The position numbers and the translations under genes are program-made. From positions 1-19,920 of the forward strand of contig NCSJ02000534.1 of assembly GCA_002812745.2 (NCBI GenBank): a stretch of DNA of 19,920 nucleotides, written 5' to 3'. Below the pieces are notes generated by a model, which saw only the letters and a list, made by a program, of their open reading frames with translations, made no database searches and was not told the DNA's origin. The stretch comes from Scytalidium lignicola. Its lineage: Eukaryota > Ascomycota > Leotiomycetes. Below are positions 1 through 10,463 of this stretch, one piece after another (position 1 is the first letter of the stretch; each line of letters opens with the position of its first letter).

Positions 1-412
1 CAAAAAAAAGGGATAAAGTTTATCTTCTTAGAAAAAAACATCAAAATAACAAGATTAAGTAATAAACTAAACTGAGTAAAGATAGGATTATACAAAATTA
101 AAGAAGTTTATAAACCTTTAACATATAAATTAAAATTATTAACAACAGTTAAAATACATCTTGTTTTCTATGTTTCACTTCTTGAATTAATACTTAAAAA
201 CACTCAAATATTAATGTTAGAAAAAGTTGATTTAAAAAGAGAATATGAAGTTAAGAAGATCATCAATTATAAGATGTATTATAAGAAATTATAATACTTA
301 GTTAAATGAATAAGATATCCAGAAAGTGAGAATGGATAAGAATTTACTTTTAATCTTATAAGTTATATAAAGTTATTAAAAGTATATTACTAAGCTTATC
401 TTAAAATGAATT
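1..412 (+). pseudogene. Pol C-terminus with chromodomain (copy 1), RIP-degraded
   Basis: This is the end of the integrase region plus the chromodomain of a chromovirus Pol. The frame starting near 238 reads EYEVKKIINYKMYYKKL, followed by YLVK and IRYPESEN. This matches the chromodomain pattern EYEVEKIL..R..RGKLQYLVKWKGYP. A G-to-A change turned the W of the KW pair into a stop (TGA near 308). In live elements this domain binds methylated H3K9 and directs integration into heterochromatin. The reading frame has several stops and indels, so it is a relic. Confidence 0.75.
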
Positions 413-511
413 TCTAGGCAATGGAATTATAAGGTTAAAGAAGAAAAGGTTGATAATAAGGAAAGAAGCCTTATTTAAGTTAATAGAATACAACTCTTCA
501 AACAACTTCTT

Positions 512-730
512 TTACCTTTCTTTCTTTTCTACAACATCAAGTTTGTTCAAAGTTTTCAAATTATAATAAAACATCTCCTAAGTATACTTCTTCAGGAAGG
601 ATTGCTACTTCTTCAGATAAGTTAAGCAAGCTATTATTTTTAGAAGAACTTCGTTAGTTTTCTCTTCTTCCTTTGTAAGCTAGTTATACTTATACTTGTA
701 TACAAGGAAAGAAGAGGAAATAATCTTCTT
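512..730 (-). pseudogene. Remnant of the antisense accessory ORF (copy 1)
   Basis: On the minus strand this reads toward a TAA at 512-514, with a C-terminus LNKLDVVEKKER. It aligns with the antisense ORF of copy 2 (12070-12360), whose end reads LDELDIVEEKEK. Upstream, IIACLTYLKK aligns with NTACLACLHK and FLKKYT with FLHQHT. Two internal TAG stops are explained by CAG-to-TAG changes. The function is unknown. The homology to copy 2 is what shows that this is a real element component and not chance. Confidence 0.6.
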
Positions 731-1020
731 ATTGTTATAAGATTACTTATGACAAAAGCATTTATTACAATAACTAAAATCAAAGTTTATCTTGTAAATA
801 AAATTATTTTACTTATAAAATAAATAAAGCATTATTTTAAAACTAAATTCATTGATATAATCATCTAAGGCTATTCTTTCTTAATATTTTCTTAATCTTA
901 TTCTTTCTTTTATATTACTCTTAGAACATTATTATTTAAGTAGTATATTAGAAAGGAAGGAAGAGTTGTTGAACAAAGAGATTATTTGAAGATGATGTTT
1001 TAATGTTAGGATAATGTTAA

Positions 1021-1036
1021 GTGAGAAAGGGGATAA
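1021..1036 (+). other. Polypurine tract of copy 1
   Basis: A purine-rich run (GTGAGAAAGGGGATAA) abuts the start of the 3' LTR. It matches the equivalent run before the LTR at 12597. In LTR retrotransposons this tract primes plus-strand DNA synthesis. It is unusually well kept given the decay around it. Confidence 0.7.
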
Positions 1037-1395
1037 TATTATAAGTTTTACTATAATATGCTAATTAATATAAGCTTAAAGCTTAGTATAAATACATTGT
1101 ACAAGAGAACTTGACAATTAAACAGTTATATGATAAGGACCTAGGACTTAGGAGGTCCAGAGTCTATAAGCTTAAGACTTGAGGACCTGAGAGTCCAAAA
1201 GTTTAAGGGTATTTTATTAGCTATATAAGCATACTGTAAGAATATGAGAGTAGATTCCTTATGTTCAATCTAAATATATTATTGTATCCTACCTTCAACT
1301 TAACAACCTGTTTGTATATCATATATTTCTGTTGTCCTTGAATATCTACCTTACCCTTGGCTATCCAGTGACCTAGATAGCGTAGTTTTGTAATA
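1037..1395 (+). repeat. 3' LTR of copy 1 (359 bp)
   Basis: It aligns end to end with the LTRs at 5816-6158 and 12597-12954. The canonical TGTTA...TAACA ends have decayed to TATTA...TAATA. It keeps the TATATAAG box (1222-1229), the GGACCT-type short repeats before it (about 1137-1200), and the tail CTATCCAGTGACCTAGATAG. Of the three LTRs it is the most mutated, and CpG is nearly absent. Confidence 0.85.
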
Positions 1396-3760
1396 TAATC
1401 ACAAAGATAAAGGAAAATAAACAATAATCATAAGTATAAATATTATAAGCATTCTTAAACAAGAGTTATTATTATCAAGTTATGAAGAAGCTTGAATTAA
1501 CATACTTAATATAAGGATTTTTAAGAACTTTAGAATATACTTAGAAGAGGATACTATTAAGGAAGTACTTAATGTTAAGGAATAACTTTAACTAAGAGTA
1601 TATTATCAAATCAGAATCTAATATCTAAGATGTTAAAGGATTATATGCCTTTTAAGAAAAAACAATAACAAGATCTTTTAATAAGAAACTAAGACAATTA
1701 ATAAATTATATTATGATTAAGATAACTTAATGTTAATTATTAAAAGAAGTTATAAAATTATTATACTTACTTAAAGTAAACTATGATTATAAGAAGTAAT
1801 ATTAAGATTATCTATTAAGATTCAACTAATGGATATTAGACAAGAAGACATTTAGTTGATTTGTTTAAAAGAAATATAAGTTATTAATAAGAACTCAAGT
1901 ATTTAAGTATAAAATAAGTAATAATGTTCTAAGTAAAGAGAATCCATTAGTAAGAAGTATTAAATAAATATTAAGATTTGTTATAAATTACTAAGTAAGA
2001 GTATAAGAGGAACTAGATGAGTTTCCAGATCTTAAGGTAAAAGTAACAATTTTAAGTATTAACAAGGTAAATGTTAAAAAAAAATCTAAGAATTAACCTT
2101 AAGAATTATAGAAAATGAAGTAAAGGAAGAGTAGTGAAAAAGTCAACTGTAATTATTAAACTTAGTAAATAACCAAGGATAAATTACTAATGATATNAAA
2201 AAAGAGAGTAACTAGAGAATTAGAACTTAAAGCTCTTAATAAAAACATATTATTTTTAAAAGTCAAAATAACTAAACAAAAGGTTAAAGTATTAATAGAT
2301 TCTGAAGTTATAAGAAATTTTATAATGTTAAATATAACAGTAAAATTAAATATAAATACTTAAGTTAAGGATTATAGTTATCTGATTAGACTTATAAATA
2401 ATTCTTTTATAATAAGAAGTGTTAAAGTAGAAATTAAGTTAATAATTATAAAGGTTAAGGTTAATCATAAAGAAAAAATAATATTTAATATAACTTATAT
2501 TAAGAACTTCAAAATAATCTTAAGGATACCTTGAATACAAGGAAGCAATCTAAGGATTGATTAACAAGAAGAGATTATAGAGTTTTTACAGGATTTACTA
2601 TAAGAGGTATTAACAAAAGTAATAAAAGTTAAAGAATTACAAGTTATTCATATGATTAAATCTAATTAGCTTATAATCAAGAATGTAAAAATCAATTTAA
2701 TTTTAGATTAATTAAGTTAAGATNAAAAGTCTTGAGCATATTCCTGAAAAATACAAAGAATAGATAAAGTTGTTTNAAAAAAAGACTAAAAGACTTAACA
2801 TTATTAAAATGTTAGTTATAAGATTATAGAATCAACTTCAAGGAAGGATTTTAATTATCATTTAGGCTAGTATACTTAATTATAATAACAAAGGATAAAG
2901 TAATAAGAGAATAACTAGATAGAATAGTTAAAAGAAGATTATACTAGAAGTTAAACTCTTTAACAAGAGTATTATTATTATTTGTAAAGAAACTAGATAA
3001 CTTAAAGGATAAGCTTTATAAAGATTATAAAGGTTTAAACAAAGGAATAATCAAGGATTGATATCCATTATCATTAATAAAGACTATTAAAGACAAGTTT
3101 AAAGGTATTAAGTTCTTTATAAAATTAGACTTATAGTTAGTATTTAACCTTATTAGAATAAAAGAAGAGGATAAATAAAAAGTTATTATTAAGATTAAAT
3201 ATAAGTTATATAAGTTATTGGTTATGTTATTTAAATTAACAAACATACTTATTATAATATAAAGGATTGTAGATAAGGTTTAAAGAATACTTAAAGAAGT
3301 TTACAATAACATATCTAGATAATATCCTGATATTCTTAAAGATATTAAAGAAATATAGAATTTATATGAAAATGATTCTTAAAGTATTATAGAAAGTAAG
3401 CTTTTGATATAAGCTAAGGAAATGTAAATTTTATAAAACAGAAGTATAGTTTTTAGAATATATTATAATATATAATGAAGTTAGAACAATTAAGGAAAAA
3501 ACTAAAACCATCAAGGAATAAGTAAAACTTAGAATAGTCAAGGAATTATAAAGCTTTTTAAGCTTTATGAATTATTATCGAAAATTCATAAGAAACTATT
3601 TAAGAATAATATTACTGTTAATTAAGTTAACTAAGAAGGATATACTATATAAATAAGGAAAGGAATAATAAGAAGCATTTGACATAGTTAAGAAAGTCTT
3701 TAAGAAAGATTAAAGTCTTAGAATCTTCAACTTAAAAAGACTTGTTCAAATCAAAACAAA
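1396..3760 (+). mobile_element. Second Gypsy-type element, heavily RIP-degraded and truncated
   Basis: This is a separate Ty3/Gypsy lineage, judged by different RT and protease sequence from copy 2. About 1396-2209 should be the gag region. It translates into Q/K-rich, stop-riddled sequence in which I recognise no motif. The pol part follows. No LTR of its own is seen, and it stops abruptly in RNase H where the LTR at 3761 begins, so it was probably hit by a later insertion. Small minus-strand open frames here are shadows of this element. Confidence 0.7.
2210..3760 (+). pseudogene. Gypsy Pol fragment: protease, reverse transcriptase, start of RNase H
   Basis: The retropepsin motif appears as VLIDSEVIRNFI, with the catalytic Asp at 2298-2300; the usual DSG is now DSE. 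It is followed by an ILRIP...GSN.RID segment typical of Gypsy proteases (ILGMPWL..HNP.IDW). RT follows: YPLSLIKTI, then FIKLDL-stop-LVFNLIRIKEEDK (about 3113-3180). The catalytic box reads YLDN (3312-3323), where YLDD is expected, a GAT-to-AAT loss of the second Asp. The RNase H start reads LRIFNLKRLVQIKTN at about 3718 and ends at 3760. Stops, frame changes and lost catalytic residues mean it is dead. Confidence 0.8.
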
Positions 3761-3981
3761 TGTTAAGAACCTGAAGGCAGATCCTCAGAGCCACACTGTA
3801 ATAGCAGAGGAGACTTACTTAGTTATCCCTAGAGTAGTGAAGTCATATGCTTACTTGTACATTAACATTGTCAAGGGAAGAAGAACTCTTTAAGAATTAG
3901 TCTGTACAATATATACACTTTATCCTTTTACACCTTGACGTTAGTTCACTGTCTAAAACTAATCATCCATAATCCTTAACA
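3761..3981 (+). repeat. 5' LTR of a third LTR element (221 bp)
   Basis: This block starts TGTTAAGAACCTG and ends CCTTAACA, giving inverted TGTTAAG/CTTAACA ends. It sits exactly where the Gypsy RNase H frame to its left breaks off. A Gag-like frame starts 33 bases beyond it, as expected of a 5' LTR. Base composition is more balanced than in both neighbours. The left flank is ACAAA; the matching 3' LTR and right flank are not in the window, so the boundary rests on the ends and the context. Confidence 0.6.
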
Positions 3982-4013
3982 TTTTAATTCTTCTTTTTGA
4001 AGATAACCTACTG

Positions 4014-5815
4014 ATGTTGAGGATAACAAGGACTTAAGCAGATTACTTAACTATTATATCAGGGAATATATCCTTTAAAAGTGAACAGAATACTCAATTA
4101 AACATTATAAAGCTAAATGAAGAACTTACCTAGCCTGAACTTATAAGGAATATTATAACTATTACAAGAAATAATAATAGAATTGTAAGCTTACCTTCTG
4201 CCTTTAAAAAGTAACAATAATTAATCCAAGAACTCAAGGAAAAAAACATAAAACTAAAATACTAGTATAACATAAAGGATATAATAATAATAAAGGTGGA
4301 AAACCAAGTACAAGAACTCTTATAACAATGAGAAAGGATAAAGGCTTATTTAGAATAACCATTACCTATGTTAAACCCTTAAACTCAAGAATCATTAAGA
4401 TACTCAGCTTCAAGACTTAACAAGGAGTACTTAATGATAACTTAAATTACCTTGACAGTAAACCTTCTTCTAAACACAAAGTCTTATAAAATAAAATACT
4501 AACATATATCCTTATCAAAGCCTTTTATAAGAAGATCCTTGAAGAAATACTATAATTTTATAAACTCTTACAAGCTTGAATTCTATATGTTCTTGTATGA
4601 TTATATTGATAACTTAAACAAGATCATATACAAGATAAAGTACTTATCCAGTATCTTGAAGTTAAAATAAAAGTATGAAAAGAGAGTAAAGACAAAGGAC
4701 TTAACAATATNAAAAAGGATTTAAGAAAACAATGCTTAACATATTAAGAAATGAAAACAATTAAGAAATAAAGGTAGTAAATGAATATAATAAAGTAATA
4801 TTATACATAAAATAACCAGTTGAAGTTTTTACACAATACTTAAACACTTTTAAAGAACAAATGCTAAGCATATCAGATAAATATAAGAGAAACAACTTGT
4901 TTACAAAGTTATTCTCTTCTCTTAAAGAAAAGATTATAAACTATAACAAACTCTTGAAAACTTATGAAGAACTAATTGTTATAACAACATAATTACAATA
5001 AAAGAAAACAAACTAAAAAGTAAAAAGTAAACATTAAAATAATAAGGAGTAATAAAATAACAATACAAAAAGGAAATACTAGAGTAAATCTTCAAAAGAA
5101 TACTTTAAGTTCTTAATCTAATAACAAGATAATTACTTAAAAGGGTAATAACCATTATTTATATCAAAAGTAAACAAGATAAGTATATGTTACTGTTTTA
5201 AATATAACAAGATAAGTCATTATACATCAGAATACTACTTATCTACTACATTGATTATCTCTTAAAGAATTTACTTTACTTGTAATAAGTTAAGTTATAC
5301 AACCTTTTATTGTTTTAACAAGAATAAATTAAAACAACTACAACTTATTCAAGGAAATGCTAGAGTCTAAGAGACATTATAACCTTAGTCTTACTAAATA
5401 TTATACTTAAGAGATCTTATAAGAAGATAAGACAAGATAAACAACTAACAATAAAAGATTTACTCTAAGTCAAGGACTAAGAAGGTTAATAACAAACTAA
5501 ACTAATGTTGATAGATAATAAAATATAAACAAATGTAGTTATAATAAAGTTAACTTAAGTATATAAATAATAAGATAACAAGTTATTATGCTTAAGCCTC
5601 TAAACAATAGATAAATCCCCTCTGCTTATCCATGGCTATTACCAAGTAAAGATTTAAGGATAAGATTCTTATAACAAAACTTGGTTATCAACTTATTAAC
5701 TTATTACTATTAACATTGCCTTCTTAATAAAATACTCAGTAGTATTAAGTAAACCTTGGTTAAAAGTTATAAAACTACTCATTGACTAACCTACAGAAAC
5801 ATAGAAATACTAAAC
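4014..5815 (+). pseudogene. Gag with two CCHC zinc knuckles, then protease (third LTR element)
   Basis: The likely start is ATG at 4014, with a Q-rich stop-containing frame onward (stops at expected Gln/Trp sites). Two zinc knuckles are readable in one frame. The first is CFKYNKISHYTSEY at 5194-5235, a CX2CX4HX4C motif with two Cys now Tyr. The second is YFTCNKLSYTTFYC at 5272-5313, with one Cys and the His now Tyr. C-to-Y and H-to-Y are what G-to-A and C-to-T changes make of TGT and CAT. Near the end, LMLID followed by NK (Asp at 5514) and later VVLSKPWLK...LLID look like a retropepsin (DSG decayed to DNK). The protease lies in a different frame from the knuckles, from an indel or a -1 shift. 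The element is cut off at 5815 by the next LTR, and no RT of its own is seen. Confidence 0.68.
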
Positions 5816-6158
5816 TGTTACGGGTTTTACCTAACAAGCTGATTGGTGTAGGCCTGAGGCTCGGTACACGGAAGGTGTGCATAGAGAACCTAACAATCAG
5901 GGGTCACGTGATGGAGTCTTGGGATCCCTGGTGGACTCCAGTGGACTCCAAGGACTCCAAGGGATCCAACTGTATTTCATTATCTATATAAGCACGCTGT
6001 AGGAACATGAGAGTGGATTCCTCGTGTTCAACCTAAATACATTACTGTATCCTACCTTCGACCTAGTAACTTGCTTGTGTGTCACACGTTTCCGTTGTCC
6101 CTGAACATCTACCTTACCCTTGGCTATCCAGTGACCTGGATGGCGTAGTTTTGTAACA
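5816..6158 (+). repeat. 5' LTR of copy 2 (343 bp), best preserved
   Basis: It has TGTTA...TAACA ends and aligns with both other LTRs of the family. It keeps many CpG sites (for example TCACGTGA at 5904-5911) that the other two have lost. A short tandem repeat, GTGGACTCCA twice at 5931-5950 followed by related units to 5970, lies just upstream of the TATA box. No clear tRNA primer-binding site is recognised directly after it. Confidence 0.9.
5985..5992 (+). promoter_or_regulatory. LTR TATA box
   Basis: TATATAAG is kept at the same place in all three LTRs (1222-1229, 5985-5992, 12781-12788). It lies about 165-190 bases before the LTR end, where a U3 promoter is expected. Transcription would start downstream, around the conserved AACATGAGAGT segment. 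Confidence 0.6.
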
Positions 6159-6179
6159 TTTTGAANACTACCTATCTTG

Positions 6180-7511
6180 ATGAATCAGGATTTGGAAACA
6201 GACACACTGGTAGATAACAACAACGAACAATAACTTAAAGAAGGTTCTGAAGAAGGCTTTGAAGAAGAATCTGAAGAGGGATCTGAGGAAATATCTGAGG
6301 AAAGTTCGGAAGATAACTCTGAAGAGGATTAAGGTGAGAATTAGACTATCAAGGAAACTAACATCCAACGAGGAGTGTTAGAAGAAGTTGTTATGCTACC
6401 AAAGTAAATCATTAAGTCAACAGAAGGATTAACTGTTGGAGAATTGTCAAGAGCTGCAGGAAAGAAGTTAGTACTTCTATTACCTAAACTTGACCTAGAG
6501 TTAGTGCCAAAAGCTCCAAGTCCAGACCCTGATCTAGACTCTAAACCAGAGGACAACATTGAACAAATCCTAATGACAACCCTTAGAGAAGTTAAGATCA
6601 CCAGACTAGACTTGTTCTATGAGGATAAAAAGAAGCTTAAGGCATACCTTGTACAGACAAAAACTTATTTAATGTTGAACAATTACTTATTGCCTAGAGA
6701 TATACATAAGGTTTTGTGGGCATCTACATACTTGAGAGGAGTAGTTGAAACTTGGTTTTAACCCTTTAAAGACGAATAGTTCATAATGAACAGGGGAACA
6801 ACGAACTAGAGGGTAAGAAACATTATTAGGAGTTAGGAAAGTTACACAAGTGAACTTAAACGTTTGTATGGGGATGTTGACAAGAAAAGGAATGCCAAAA
6901 GACATTTAATTTACCTTAGACAAACTAAGAGCCCTAGTGAATATACAATACTTTATTACCAGCATATAATATCAGTCAACTAAGGAGAGGAAGTACACAT
7001 GTACTAGTTTAGGATTGGTTTGAAAGACTTAATCAAGGAAAAGTTATATTAACAACCAGCAGTTAAGACATTGGATGCCCTTATTAACTTGTCTATTAAG
7101 ATTAGGAATGAACAATATAAGATGATCTTGGATAAGAAAGGTGGATCTTACTTCAACAAGAGGAAGACCAATAGTAAAAGGGATCAAGGAGACTTTATGG
7201 AGTTAAATACTATAAAGAAAGGAAAGGCCTTTAAAGGAAAAGAAAAGAAGCATTTTAAAGGAAGAAACAAAAGGGGGAATTCCTTTAGAATCTCCTCTGA
7301 AGAACTTGACAAAAGAAGAAAAAATAAGTTATGTTTCAAGTGTAGACTTTTTAGATACATAGCAAATACTTATAAGAAAGACAATAAGTCAAGTACTGTA
7401 ATTAAAGTTAAAGTTATAAGAATCTTGAGAATTATAAATACCTTATCAGAATTATCAAAGGAAGAAAGTTTAAGCGAAGAAAGGAATTCTTTGAAGGAGG
7501 AGGATCATTAA
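6180..7511 (+). pseudogene. Gypsy Gag (capsid and zinc knuckle) of copy 2
   Basis: ATG at 6180 opens a frame that runs through gag with in-frame TAA/TAG stops at likely Gln sites (first at 6231). Order: an acidic E/S-rich stretch (about 6240-6330); a Retrotrans_gag-like capsid with LFYEDKKKLKAYLVQTKTYL and VLWASTYLRGVVETWF (to 6761); then after stops LKRLYGDVD, LRQTKSPSEY and a TLDALINLSIKIRNEQY segment (about 7065-7115); a basic K/R-rich stretch; and a knuckle reading CFKCRLFRYIANTY at about 7330-7375. In a CX2CX4HX4C register the His and last Cys are now Tyr and the Gly is Arg. In life Gag forms the virus-like particle and binds element RNA. The TAA at 7509 may itself be a mutated CAA. Confidence 0.85.
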
Positions 7512-8585
7512 AACTTGGTAACTATACTAGAACTTACCGTCAAAACTGATGTAGATAAGATAACAATAGCAAGAGTCTTAGAAACAAGTTTTGTACTAAT
7601 AAGAAGGACTTAACAGATAAAACACTTTTAAAATCAAGGGGAGACTGTCAGCTTGAATAGATAGAGATTTATACCAGGAGTTAATGGAATCTAGATGATC
7701 ATGCCAACGGATTTCAAAGTTATACTAACAGAACAATATCCTGTTTCTGGAGAATTATTAGTCTTGAAATATTATCTTACAATTAGTATAAGAAGATTAA
7801 GAGGATAGGAAATCCTGGACAAGAGCTAACTCTATAAAACTGTATGATAAGAAGAAGCGACTGTTAAAGAACAAGAACTTGATCTTGAAGATCTTACTTT
7901 AGTTTATAAGACTAACTTACAAAGTATTATTATCAAGAAGGGATTATGCGAATTCCTCTTATCAGTAGAAAGAACTTAGATCTAAGATGATTTTAACCAA
8001 ATGCTTAAGGACGCTTAGATGGTAATAGAAGAAGGATTAAGCTATGTTGTGTAGGGGTGATATAACGTTTAACACAAAAGACTTTTAATGATAACTTTCT
8101 AACAAGACCGTTTAGAGGTGAAAACACAATACAGAGAAATCTAAGGCTTAAGGAAATCAGTAGAACAACTGCTTAAAGCTAAACAATATTATACTTGACA
8201 AGAGCAAAAGGAACTAATAGAGATTGTTGTTAAACAAGTTAACTAAAGTAAAGAAGCATTACTTATGATTAATGAATTAGAAGAAGATTCATTACCTCTA
8301 GAAGTACTTATTGTATTGTTAGGAGAAAATGAGTTTTTATAAGGAATGGATAAACAGTTCAACTTAGAAGTAATAACATACCCTTTAAATTTTGTAAAAA
8401 GAATTCTTATAGTAAGTGATATTCTTATCACTAAGATCAGAAAACACTTTAAAGACAAGATAACAAAGTGAGTATAAGATGTACATGCATTTATAAACGA
8501 CAAAAGTTTAGATAGACTAAGGTTGAGGAACCTTATAACAAGGTAAACAACATTATTTGAGGAACTTTAAGAAAATGCTGAAGAT
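7512..8585 (+). pseudogene. Gag-protease linker of copy 2
   Basis: The same register (0 mod 3) continues through this stretch with long readable runs, such as FKVILTEQYPVSGELLVLKYYL and FLLSVERT, broken by stops at plausible Gln/Trp sites. It contains charged, helical-looking sequence (repeated K, E and Q) but no domain I recognise. It joins Gag to protease in one frame, which supports a single fused polyprotein. The minus-strand open frame at 8243-8503 is a shadow of this segment. Confidence 0.55.
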
Positions 8586-10462
8586 TTGGAAATCATTGAC
8601 AACGTTTCAATTAACAATGTTAAAAACGTTAATCTTTACTCTATAAACAATGAAAGTTCATTATATATCAATATAACGCTATGTGAAAAGCTAGTAAAGG
8701 CTTTGATTGATTTAAAAGCTGAAAAGAACTTCATCAGTGAACAAGTTGTAAAACGATTTAAACTTAATATAAGAGTTAAGAATAATAACTATCTAATATC
8801 ATTAGCAAACAGTACTAAAGTTCAGAAGCATATTAACGTTTAAACTTGGAACTTAGATATAAGGTATAATAAAAGTTACTAGGAAAGGATATCTTTTAAT
8901 GTTATAAGGTTAGGAACTTATTAGGTTATATTAGGAATTGAATGGATAAGAAAGTATAATCCAATAATTGATTAGAGAATAGGTATAATTATCTTCTCAG
9001 AAGAAACTATGTCTTTAAGAGTTGTCCATGTCGACAAAACTATAAAACATATTCTTGAGGAATATTATAAATAGCTGGAGCTATTCACAGAAAGACCTAA
9101 TGATTCAGCTTTACCTAAGCATAAACTATAAGATCATAAGATAAAGCTTAAAGAGGGGTTTAGACTAGCCTATGGACTAATTTATCAAACAACTCTTGTT
9201 AAGGATAAGGCAACAAAGAAATGGTTGCTCAAGAAAATAATGCTTAAAGGTTTGTACAAAGAAGGTTATAACGAAGCTGGAACACCATTACATTATGCAA
9301 AGAAAGGAGATGATCCGTTGAGATGACCTTGTGGTGACTACAAACACTTGAACAGTAGAATTGAGAAAGATTAATACTCCTTACTATTGATAGATTTAAT
9401 GATAGACAAGCTGAAAGAAGCTATTATATTCACCAAGCTAGACTTGTAGTCAGCGTTTAATCTAGTTAGGATTAAAAGAGATAACGAATGAAAAGCTATT
9501 ATTTGAATGAAATACAGATTATTTAAGCTATTGGTTATAACATTTAGTATAACCAATACTCTAACAATGTAACAAAGAATAATGGACTAGATATTNAAAA
9601 AAATATTTAGAGAAATTCATAATAGTATATCTTGATGATATAATTATTTACTCAAGGAGTATTAAAGAACATATAAAGCATATTAAGCTTATTCTACAAG
9701 CGTTGTAAGAGGTAAGATTATACTGCAAACCAATGAAATATGAATTTCATAAAGAACAAGTTCAGTTCTTAGGACATTGTATTTCTGGAGAAAAGATCAA
9801 AACCCTTGATGACAAAATTCAGTTAATCAAAGAATGAAAAGCACCTAAGACAGTTAAGCAACTACAGAGTTTCTTAAGGTTAGCTAACTACTATTGGAGA
9901 TTTATGAAAGACTATTCTAAAATCTCTATACCATTAACTGAACTCATGAAGAAGGATTAAGCTTATGAATGGAATAACACTGCAAAAGAAGTATTCTAAA
10001 GTATTAAAGATACTTTTGTAAAAGGAGGTTTCTTGAGGATCTTTAATCTAGAGAAAAGAATAAGAATCAAAACTAATGCCTTTGATATAACATTAAGAGT
10101 TGTGTTATCATAATCATAGTAGATTAGTAAACAACATTACCAAGTACTATTAGCATTTTGGTCAAGGAAGCTGAACACTGTTAAAAGAAATTACTAAACA
10201 TCAGACAAGGAAATGCTAATTATCGTAAAAGCTTTGAAGCATTAGCAAGTATATGCTGTTAGATCTAGTGAAATAGTTAATATACTTTCAGATTATTATA
10301 ACCTCCAATACTTTATAACAACTAAGCAATTGAATGTAAGACAAGCATAATAAGCAGAGAAGTTATTTAGGTATGATTTTAAGATTACTCATGTTAAAAG
10401 TGAAAACAATAGAAGAGCAAATACTCTAAGTCAAAAACCTGAGTACTCAGCTAAAGAAAAAG
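8586..10462 (+). pseudogene. Pol of copy 2: protease, reverse transcriptase, RNase H
   Basis: Protease: ALIDLKAEKNFISEQVVKRF, with catalytic Asp at 8709-8711 and Ser-Gly replaced by Leu-Lys; later VILGIEWIRKYNPIID (from about 8927). RT: SLLLIDLMIDKLKEAIIFTKLDL then SAFNLVRIKRD (about 9380-9480). The catalytic YLDDIIIY box is intact at 9628-9651, followed by FLGHCISGEKIK and QSFLRLANYYWRFMKDYSKI. RNase H: RIRIKTNAFDITLRVVLS (about 10057), AFWSRKLNTVKRNY, SDKEMLIIVKALKH. The frame shifts by one at the N at 9596. Stops replace Trp/Gln/Arg codons, for example in DL-stop-SAF. The YLDD box is the only catalytic motif I found intact. Confidence 0.88.
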
Positions 10463-10463
10463 N

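Larger units (their letters stand above)
1..1395 (+). mobile_element. 3' part of a Ty3/Gypsy chromovirus (copy 1)
   Basis: This is the 3' end of an LTR retrotransposon of the same family as the full-length copy at 5816-12954. Base 1 onward aligns with about 11563 onward (shared start around GGGATAAAGTTTATCTTCTT), through the end of pol, the downstream non-coding stretch, the polypurine tract and the 3' LTR. The 5' part lies outside the window. It is more decayed than the other copy, and many differences are C-to-T or G-to-A. Nothing here can be functional. The direct copy-to-copy alignment makes the assignment secure. Confidence 0.88.

Noticed and set aside
3025..3246. Minus-strand open frame of 73 codons, and a similar one at 9371-9556
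   Set aside because: Both lie opposite the same RT segment (KLDL..FNL) in two Gypsy elements, so their likeness to each other comes from RT homology on the plus strand.
5782..5991. Plus-strand open frame of 69 codons across the LTR start
   Set aside because: It begins in the neighbouring element and runs into LTR repeats; a chance frame in the least mutated LTR.
6341..6905. Minus-strand open frames over gag (6341-6601, 6687-6905)
   Set aside because: They mirror the real plus-strand Gag frame and, unlike the ORF at 12070-12360, have no recognised counterpart in another copy.
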